Shown here: piece after piece, positions 56,048 to 64,000 of the stretch
Numbering within the stretch: the first letter of the stretch is position 1
How the letters are laid out: each line of letters begins with the position of its first letter
Assembly (NCBI GenBank): GCA_033085395.1
Contig: JANQBS010000213.1
Location: 1-64,000 of the forward strand
Source: Xanthoparmelia taractica
Lineage: Eukaryota > Ascomycota > Lecanoromycetes > Lecanorales > Parmeliaceae
Direction: 5' to 3'
Length of the DNA stretch: 64,000 nucleotides
The notes under the pieces: model-generated
What the model was told of the DNA's origin: nothing
Databases searched by the model: none
Seen by the model: only the letters and a program-made list of their open reading frames with translations
Program-made: the position numbers and the translations under genes

Positions 56048-57120
56048 TTACCTCTCCCTACCAGGCGCGCTGAAGAGGTTGTTAGCGGTAGGCTTCGACA
56101 CTTTTGATTTATGTGCATCGTGGCTAGTAGGAGTAGTGGCTTTCGGCGCAAACACGCGCCTGGGAGTGGAAGAAGATGTCCCGAAGTCGAAAAGGCCAGT
56201 CGCACTTTGCGAAGGCCCACTCTGTGTAGACGGCGCTGCTATGCCAAAGATGAAGCCTGTTGTACTCGAAGACGAAGGCTGCACTGCTGTGCCAAAAGTA
56301 GAGCCTGTTGTTGTAGTAGAAGATGAGGGCTGCACTGCTGTGCCAAATATAGAGCTCGTTGTGGTCGAAGACGAGAGCTGCACTTCTGCAGTAGAAGTGG
56401 TCTCAGGAGTTTGGGTGTCCGAAGGCGAGGGGACTCTGCGAAACAGTCTACCAGTCGTTGCAGAAGGTAAGGATTCAAGTGTTCCCAATGAATGAGTCGA
56501 CGAGATAGACTTCAAGCCCTCACCGTTCGAAATGACAGGTTTCGTGCCGAAGAGGCTACTTACAGAGAGAGCTTTGAAGTTATTGCTACTGGAACTATCA
56601 CTGGTCGTTCCAAAGAGATCCTTTAAAGACGGAGTCTCGGATGTGGTGTCGGCGAATCTCAAGAAAGTCGCGCTGGGAAACCTAATCTCAGATGCGGGAG
56701 TTTCAGAGCTGTCGCTACTAGGACTATCATTGGTCGTTCCGAAGAGACCCTTTGCGGACGGAGCCTCAGATGTGGTAGTGTTGGACGAACCGAAACCCGA
56801 GAAAGTCGTGCGGGGAAACGTAACCTTAGGTGCGTCACTGCTTGCGGTCGTACCAAAAATTAGACCTGTAGAACTAGCCTTCGAAGTGGGATCATTGGCA
56901 AACATGGAATTAGAGCCGAACAGGCCGCCCTTTGGTGTCGCTTTTGGGACGCCACTGTTGGAAGATGTAGCATTTGAGCCAAACAGGTTTAGGGACGGGG
57001 ATTTGGATGTGTCGCTGTTGGGAGATACGCCATTGGAACTAGAGAATATACCTAACGTGGATGAGGAGTTGGTTTTTCCGAATAGATTACTCCTACTCGG
57101 CGTGTATCTTGACTCGGTCT
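56048..57120 (-). other. FG-rich open frame, overlapping the NO VEIN-like 3' part
   Basis: A stop-free minus-strand frame of about 355 codons (first Met at 56905) rich in Ser and Thr. It has repeated FG units: NLFGKT, NLFGSN, GLFGTT, DLFGTT, SLFGTK, SIFGTAV, STFGTAV, FIFGIA. It looks like a nucleoporin-type FG region without a folded domain. Its upstream end lies in another frame inside the end of the 57093-58005 exon, which stops at 57093. A shift or unseen splice may join the two, or it may be a separate gene whose first exon I cannot find. Confidence 0.45.
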
Positions 57121-58097
57121 CTGATCTCGCTCTTCCAGTTCTCCAAACCGAATCTTGGCAGACCGAGTCCCTTCAAATATTCGAACATGTAAAGTTCCCC
57201 TGCAGCTCTAACCTTGAAATCCCTTTCTTGCGTGCGAGTTGCGAATGCTGTTCGAATGAGTTCCTGAGGCAAAGCTTCAGTGGCTACTGGACTCTCAATG
57301 GGGACCCCGGTCGACTCGAAAACGCCAGAAATTACACGTTGTCTTACAACGTTGACGATATGCTCGAGGATGCGCTTGTAAGCTGTCTCCTGAGCCTCTC
57401 CCTGCCGCTCCTGATATGAGGAGGCCGGAATGATCTCATCACGTACGTCCGCACTTTCGCTTCCGGAGTGCCTCTCTCTCCATTTCAGCCAACCAGAGGG
57501 TGTGTACGGACGTGGACCAGAACTGGGGGTAGAAAGCCTGATATTACTGGTGGTCTCGACCAGATGGTCAACGTCCGACTCCGCTTCTGACGCCCCAAGT
57601 TCTTCATCCAGAGCAGCAAAGTCACAATCATTTTGACTCACTCCCGCCTTCTCGAGGATCCTGTCTATGACAACTGGGTTATCTTTTCGAAACACGCCAC
57701 CAATAACGCCTGATGCACTTGGATCAGTGATGCCCAAGAATGTACACAACCTGCGGGGAAGGTCAGATTCGAAGCAAACATCGCGCTCAGCCTCGTCCTT
57801 CGGTAAGTAGAGTCGTAAGCCACCTTCTGCTTCCTCAAAATGGAAGTCCGCTCGACTTGATGCGCTTTCAATTCTGCGTCCATCCTGCGTTATCTGCAGT
57901 GAGCGTCTGATGCCGTCACTCACGTAGACCATTGCGCGCTTGAATTTTCGATATAACAAGGCTGCGTCCTGTCTTTTGTTTAGACTAGCATAATGAAAAG
58001 CACATCTGTATTATCGTCAGCCAAATGAAGCCTCACTGCTATTCCATGTTCCTATTCAAGGTCCCGTGACGAATGGCATACCTTACAATGGCCTGAT
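57093..58097 (-). pseudogene. 3' part of a NO VEIN-like protein gene, separated by insertion
   Basis: Exon 58005-57093 follows an intron (58086-58006, GTAAGG to ACAG) and a scrap of the previous exon (58097-58087). The exon reads CAFHYASLNKRQDAALLYRKF, then DGIRRSLQI, an acidic linker and finally RAAGELYMFEYLKGLGLP. The last matches the start of the C-terminal nuclease-like (DUF3883) domain of NO VEIN-type proteins. Just after KIHAE comes a TAG stop, so the rest of that domain, with its usual EVKTT motif, is missing. The upstream part of the gene lies beyond the insertion at 58098-62709. Confidence 0.6.
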
Positions 58098-61000
58098 TAG
58101 TGTTCTCATTCATGAAGGCATACACATCGGGACCAAGCAGTACTGTAGATAGTTGATTGGGCCGTCCCAACGCTAAGGTCAGCAGTCAGTAGGCCTAGCT
58201 AGGTCGTTAGCAGGCCTAGATGGGCCCCTGGACGTGCCTCAGCGCTAGAAAAACTCCTTACACCTATGCGATATAGACCTGAAGTGTCTAATTAGATAGT
58301 TATATATAGGCGTAGATGAGTGAGATAAAAGAATACGATTGCTCTTAGTGAGAAGAATTCGAATAAAGAGCCAACTGATAATATAAGACTTATACATATA
58401 GTGCTCTCGAAGATACGTGTTTTTCGCATATACGTATACATCTAAAACAGAGACTGAATTATAAGATATATTAACTTATAGTTTCACTATTCGATTAGTA
58501 TTCTTATTTATAAAGATATATATATCGAGATTAAGCAATACTATAGATAGTTAATTGAATCGTTTTAACGCTAAGATTAGTAGTTAATAAACTTAGTTAG
58601 ATCGTTAGCAGGTCTAGATAAGTCCTTAAACGTATCTTAGCGCTAGAAAAACTCTTAAATAATTAAAAAACGTTATATAAGAGTCTTATAGAAGATTTCG
58701 CATAGCGATCTAACGATACGAGTATCGCTAGTACTAGCGCTAATGAGATAAAAGATGCTAATATCTTTATAATATAATAAATATTCGCTTAAGATAAATA
58801 ATAATATAAAGGCGATAGAAATTAATTTTTTAGCGTCTTAATAGTATAATCTTATCGTCGCTAAGACTCGTCTTACGTGTTAAAGTAGTAATTTCTCTAC
58901 GAAAGAAATACTTTAAATAATAATCTCTTATATTAAGCGAGATTAATATTTAACGAAGTTAATTAATAATTAGCTCTTTAATAAAAGAGCTCTTATTTAA
59001 TTAAAAGAGAAAGTTATTTAATAAGATCTTTTATTTAAAAAGATATTATAAGATCTTTATTATATAAGCGTTATTATTTAATATTATAACGATAAGTGTT
59101 ATCTCTTAATAAAAGGGATTCGTTTTAAATATTAAAAGTGTAAGTTCGAGATATTTCTTATATAGTCTCATCGAGCGACGAGTGAGAAATTATTACTTAA
59201 AGTTCTAGGCTTTACGATTACGTGTAATATATGTGAACTTATCTATACGAAGAAATGCGACGAATACGAGATAAAAGATTATATAGAGCGTTACTTCGAT
59301 CTCGTCTTCTTAACTAATATAAGTAAGTATTTATAATAATAAATCTTTAATAATTAGACGATATTCTTTCGTCTTAGTCTCGCCTCGTAAACGTCGAATA
59401 TTAATAATAATTTTTTGCAACTAAGGATTATAAAACATCGTAAGATTCTTATATCTTATATTAACGTAAACTAATCTAACGTCTATTAAATAGACCTTAA
59501 TAATCTTAATCTTAATTTATCTTATATTAAGATATATAATTTAGTTAACGAGTGAGTTAACGATCGCTAAAAAGAAAGGTGTGCTCTTATTAATAGCGCA
59601 ATAAGCGCTATATAACTTAATAAATATAATATACGTTTTTCGCGTCTTTGCGACTAAATTCTATTAGAGAAAACGAGCTATCTCTCGTAATAATACGATC
59701 TAATTATATTAGGAATTCGATAAGTCGCGCCCTAGCTCTGCGAAGCGATTAAGATATATCTCAGCTATAAATATACGTTAGCGATCTTTCGATATCGAAA
59801 GCGTAATAAATTATCTATTAGCTTATTAATCTTAATTAAGATTTATATTAGAATTAAGTAGATATCGTATTTTATTAATAGTATTACTATATCTCGTAGT
59901 AAGACTATGGCTAATTCGCGAATAAAGAACTATTTAAGATTATAAATATATACGTCGTTGTCGCAATATAATATTAATCGTAATTTTTAAAGTCTTTGTA
60001 ATTATAATTAAATAGCGTAATATACGATCTTTATTTCTTTAAATTAAATATCTTTTTAACGATAACGTATAAATATCGAAATACTAAAAGTCTTCTAAAT
60101 CGATTATAAGAGATTTGAATACTTTAGAATATAATCTTTTATATTAAAGGTTTCTAATATATTAATTTAAATATATTATATTAGTTAATTAATAACGTAA
60201 CGAATTAACTTAAGATTATTTTAGTCTTTTAGAAAGATCTTTTATTATAATAGATCGATCTTTATATATAATATAATTTTAATAAATACTATTAATCTTT
60301 AAATATTATCGAAAAGTTATCTTAAGAACGCTCTCTCTAAGATTACGATCTTAATAATAAATAATAAAAAATTAATCGCTAACTCGAGTTCGCGATATAA
60401 GATTATCGCCCGATTTAGAAGATTCTTAATCGTATTTCTCGCTTAGGCGAGCTTATTAAAAAAAAGTCTAATCTATATTAAGATACTATCAAACTTAATC
60501 CCCAGAAAATCGATTATAATACTTATAATATCCTTGATATGATTGATTTTAAAGTCTAATTCTTTATATACGAGATTAAATTATTAATCGTATACGATCG
60601 TATTATCGATTAATGCTAGAATAGCGAAGAAATCGTCTAGATAGTAAAGTATTATAATCTAAAGAAGAACTATTATTAAGATTTAATTAAGAGTCTTTAC
60701 AAATAGATTAAATATAAATAATAACGTATATAGATCGAAGAATAGATATCGTTCTATTTAATAGCGATCGTTATAGTGAAATTCTAGTAATTATTAATCT
60801 AAAATTGCAATCGATATATATCTAAAGGCGTCTTTTAGATCTCTTTTGACGAACTAAGTCTTAAAGCCTTATTATAGCAGTGCGATTATTACGTTATTAT
60901 ATATCGCGTATTTTAAAGTCTTTTAGTTCTAAGATATATTATTATTAATTAAGATCTTATATAAGAATAAGAGATTATAAATATATCTTTAATTATTATT

Positions 61001-62709
61001 GTGCTTCGAGATTAGCTCTAATAACGAGTAGACGAATTATTATTTCGTCTAAGAATTAATCTCGACTAAGCGATTATATTAAAACTATTTTTAAAGTTTC
61101 GTTATTAATATATTAGATATTACGAGGATTAATTAATAATTGTAATTGCGATAACGTAAAATTTAATCTCGATATTCGATTTTTACTCTCTTTCGAAGAA
61201 TAGTCGAAAGAATCTTTACGAATATAAGATCTAAATAATTCTTTAATCAACGATCTTAATCTTTTACTCGTAGCGAATCTTAACTAATTAAATCTAAATC
61301 TAATAAATCATATAGCGCGTACGAGAATTCTTCTACTATATATAATAGTAATGTGAATATTTATGAGTACGTTAAGAGTTATTTAAATTTAAAAATTCGA
61401 TTATTAAACGAGATGAGATTAATGCTTAAGACCTCGATTTTAATCTTATAACACGTATTTGCTAAGTAATTTAGCTAATAATTAAGATAGATATAAATAT
61501 ATTAATAGTACTCGCGTGAGCATTATCTCTTATTAAAATTTCGATATATAGCGAAGAATTTGAGAGCAAAATCTAAGTTTTACTTAATATCGGTGAGAGC
61601 GACTATTTTACGTAGTAGAAGATCGCTATAACGTCTATTCTCGATAATTTAGACTATAAAATCGTTCTAATCGTTTAAGATACGTGCGTTTATAAACGTA
61701 TCGTAATATTTATAAATAAAGTCGAATTTATATAAGACTAATAACTTAATTAAGCGAAAACGATAATCTAATAATATCTTCTATAGGCGAATAATTACTA
61801 TAAAGTATATATAATAATATATAATCTGGCTATACACCTCGAAATACTATAGTAGATATATTATCTTATTGACTTCTTAAGCATCGTTCGTATTAGCGCG
61901 ATTAACGTATTCTTAACTTAGCTTAATAAGATTTTCGAATTTAAACGTTTTAAAAAAATTTATTTAAAATACTTAATATCGATAACGCGATAGCGTTTAT
62001 AAAGATTAAGAAAGAGACGTGTATCTTTAATATGCATAAAAGAGACTTTAGAATTATGATTCTTCTCTAAATTACTATTAAGCTTAGATAAATAATATCG
62101 ATAATAACGATAACGATAGCGAGAGCGTGACTTATATATTCGATACTACTTATATTGATTATATTCGTACTTAGCGAAGCGTTCTTTTAATTCTATAACT
62201 TAATCGCGATAATTAAGAATCTTAATATTGATTTTTTTAATTACGCTTAGGCTAAGAGTCTCTAAGAAGAATATTTTCGATATTATAAACTTATTTCTGT
62301 GAGATCGAGCGAAGTGAGAGAAGAGAGAGTGTGTGATGATCTTTGCGGGCGCTCTAGGTCTATTAAGAGTCTTCTTAAAAATCTTCTTAAATATCTTGAA
62401 GCGTCTAATAGCGATAGTTATAATATAAGAAGAATAAAATAATTAAGAAGATTAAAATAAGAGTAGATGTGAATAAGATAAGAAGAATATATGCTAATCT
62501 AGTATGTAGATGTTTAATAATTTAGAATTAATTAAATAAAGGTTATAAAAGAATACGATTACTTTAAGTGAGAAGAATTCGAATAAAGAGCCAACTGATA
62601 ATGTGAGACCCATACATATAGTGCTCTCGAAGACACGTGTTCCCCGCATGTGCGCATGCATCTGGAACAGGGGCTGGATCATGAGACACACTAACCCATA
62701 GTCCCACTA
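58098..62709. mobile_element. RIP-degraded tandem elements inserted in a NO VEIN-like gene
   Basis: About 4.6 kb. Two tandem copies share the same ends: start TAGTGTTCTC (58098; TAGTATTCTT at 58496 after C to T changes) and end CACTA (58489 and 62709). The short copy, 58098-58489, is about 390 bp. The long one, 58496-62709, is about 4.2 kb. The interior is extremely AT-rich with stops in all frames. The first about 180 bp and the last about 150 bp still contain many C/G bases, while the homologous inner copies have C to T or G to A changes. TAGTG/CACTA ends suggest a DNA transposon, perhaps hAT-like. The coding content is lost. Confidence 0.7.
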
Positions 62710-63950
62710 TTCGACTCTTGATGCGGAGATTTCTGGTCATATCATGGTCCTGGGAGCCTCCCCTGACGTCTGTAACTTCTTTCACAACTCTCGAAGAAAA
62801 TCGTTCTTCCAAGCCCATGGCTAGGAGAAGTTGTCTAGTATCCCTGATTTCTTCGAGAGAAAGGTCCAAAACCACAATTTTGCCCTCGAAGGCATCCCGG
62901 TGAATGGTATTTTCCACAATCGCAAAATCTACGTACTCATCCTTGGAAGAAGCTGAGGCAAAGCCGCCCACCCCATTTGCAAGCTTTATCGGTAAACTTT
63001 TAGCCTCGACCAGGCTCGAAAAATCACTTTCTCCAACACCCAAGCTGCAAATCAGTCTCATAGTGTCCTTGATTCGCGCTGCTGATGCTTTTCCTTTAGC
63101 TTCAGCTTTTATGGAATCAACGTACATCTCGACGGTTGGCTTCGAGACATTGAGGACTTTTGTGAAAAATGTCCCCAGCGATGGGTATGCGTCAGCAATG
63201 GAAGCATTTCCCGGAATCCTAACATTTGACTCTACCCAGATGCATTGCGAGGGAGGGCGCCAAGCGTTCTCTTTTGGTATGTACACCAACGCGGCATCTT
63301 CGAAGGTGAACCGCAAGGCTTTCCGGCTCTCTGTGTTCTCGTCGTCCATGGGGAACCGATGCTTTTGCCACAGGTAATGGTATCGCTTCTCAGCTTCCTC
63401 CGTGATTTCATCAATTTTCAGGCCAGCGAATACTTCTAATTTACAGACCGAGGTCTTAGCGCTCAATGGCTTCCTCCACATATCATAATCTTCTAGACGG
63501 AGCTCCTTTGAAACGTAGTTAGTAACACTTTGTCTGTCAATGGCAGTATTCCTTACCTCAAATGAATACTTTTTATACGCCTTCATGGCAGTAATGCTCT
63601 GCAACTTTACGTTGGGGCCAGAAGAATCGTCTACTGAGGCTTGGTATGGCGCGCCGGTGGTTCCAATGTTCTGTTGAGTGTCGGCGGCGGGTTGGCTTCT
63701 CACGGCATTCTTGTCTCCGCCATGGCTCTTTAACATACGCAGATCATTGACGACATCTACTTGTGCAGCATCGGGAGTTTTTAGAAACACCTTGAAAAGA
63801 GGCTCAAGCTCAAGGTAGACCTCGAGCTTCAGACACTGCTTTGACTTGAGCCATTGCGGACCCTCCCAGACACAGTCTGCAGTCGAGAGCCAGGAAGAGT
63901 CAATCCTGTTTGATAGATGTATCCAAATGAGAGGATTCCTGAACATATCC
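62710..63950 (-). pseudogene. Middle part of a NO VEIN-like protein gene, broken at the element and at the window edge
   Basis: The exon starts at 63950, after an intron (63998-63951, GTATGC to TTAG), and runs down to 62710. It then continues about 150 bp into element sequence until a stop at 62564. It encodes DMFRNPLIWIHLSNRIDSSW, ADCVWEGPQWLK, YVSKELRLEDYDMWRKPLS, YIPKENAWRPPSQCIWVES and LRIKS. The pattern FRNPL...W...CVWE is typical of the region before the C-terminus of fungal NO VEIN/sacsin-like ATPase proteins. The 5' part lies outside the window. Joined across the insertion, LRIKS would run into the CAFHYAS part at 58005. Confidence 0.6.
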
Positions 63951-64000
63951 CTAACTGTTCGTTAGTCGGGAAAGATGCTGAATTCTACACAGGCATACCG

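Noticed and set aside
58100..58190. Coding stretch LGRPNQLSTVLLGPDVYAFM on the minus strand as part of the NO VEIN-like gene
   Set aside because: The same sequence recurs, RIP-mutated, at 58496-58680, so it belongs to the element, not the gene.
58098..58489. Direct repeats as long terminal repeats of one retroelement
   Set aside because: The order is start-linker-end then start-interior-end, so the repeats are the two ends of tandem copies, not identical LTRs. No primer-binding site or TG...CA ends fit.

Overview
The window is from a filamentous ascomycete (Pezizomycotina). The genes have many 47-125 bp GT-AG introns with CTAAC/CTGAC-type branch points. There are Zn2Cys6 regulators, MFS transporters, a P450, a UstYa-family protein and a DOMON-b561 protein. 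Two AT-rich islands (about 15.1-17.6 kb and 58.1-62.7 kb) look like repeats degraded by RIP. Dothideomycetes is my guess, with low confidence.

Layout. 0.7-14.7 kb: a small secreted protein, a membrane protein, a six-exon P450 with one GC-AG intron, a secreted DOMON-cytochrome b561 protein, and a broken Zn2Cys6 regulator. 15.1-18.4 kb: a RIP-degraded element bounded by C-rich inverted repeats, then a degenerate minisatellite. 18.5-34.0 kb: a probable secondary-metabolite locus. It holds a DJ-1/PfpI protein, two MFS transporters, a UstYa-like (DUF3328) oxidase, a short secreted precursor built from repeated Kex2-cleavable units, an S10 serine carboxypeptidase and a Zn2Cys6 regulator. 34.5-51.2 kb: a repeat-rich hypothetical protein, housekeeping genes (an MSC2-type zinc transporter and ALG1), two tRNA-like genes, two minisatellites and three hypothetical genes. 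52.6-64 kb: a mitochondrial-type 1-Cys peroxiredoxin, a fold-back element, a GPI-type surface protein, an FG-rich frame, and a NO VEIN-like gene cut in two by RIP-degraded elements.

Main discovery. The gene at 27498-28175 encodes a 132-aa secreted precursor with five copies of the core PANPKFDYPG, each followed by a Kex2 KR site. Each core is split by a phase-0 intron at the same codon boundary (FDY | PG). Exon-intron units of 116 bp have been tandemly duplicated almost without change. With the UstYa-like gene, carboxypeptidase, transporters and regulator around it, this is a convincing, apparently undescribed fungal RiPP cluster of the dikaritin/epichloecyclin kind. Inferred pathway: Kex2 cuts after KR in the secretory route, the carboxypeptidase trims the basic tails, UstYa oxidatively cyclises the core (probably at its only Tyr), the MFS proteins export it, and the Zn2Cys6 protein switches the locus on.
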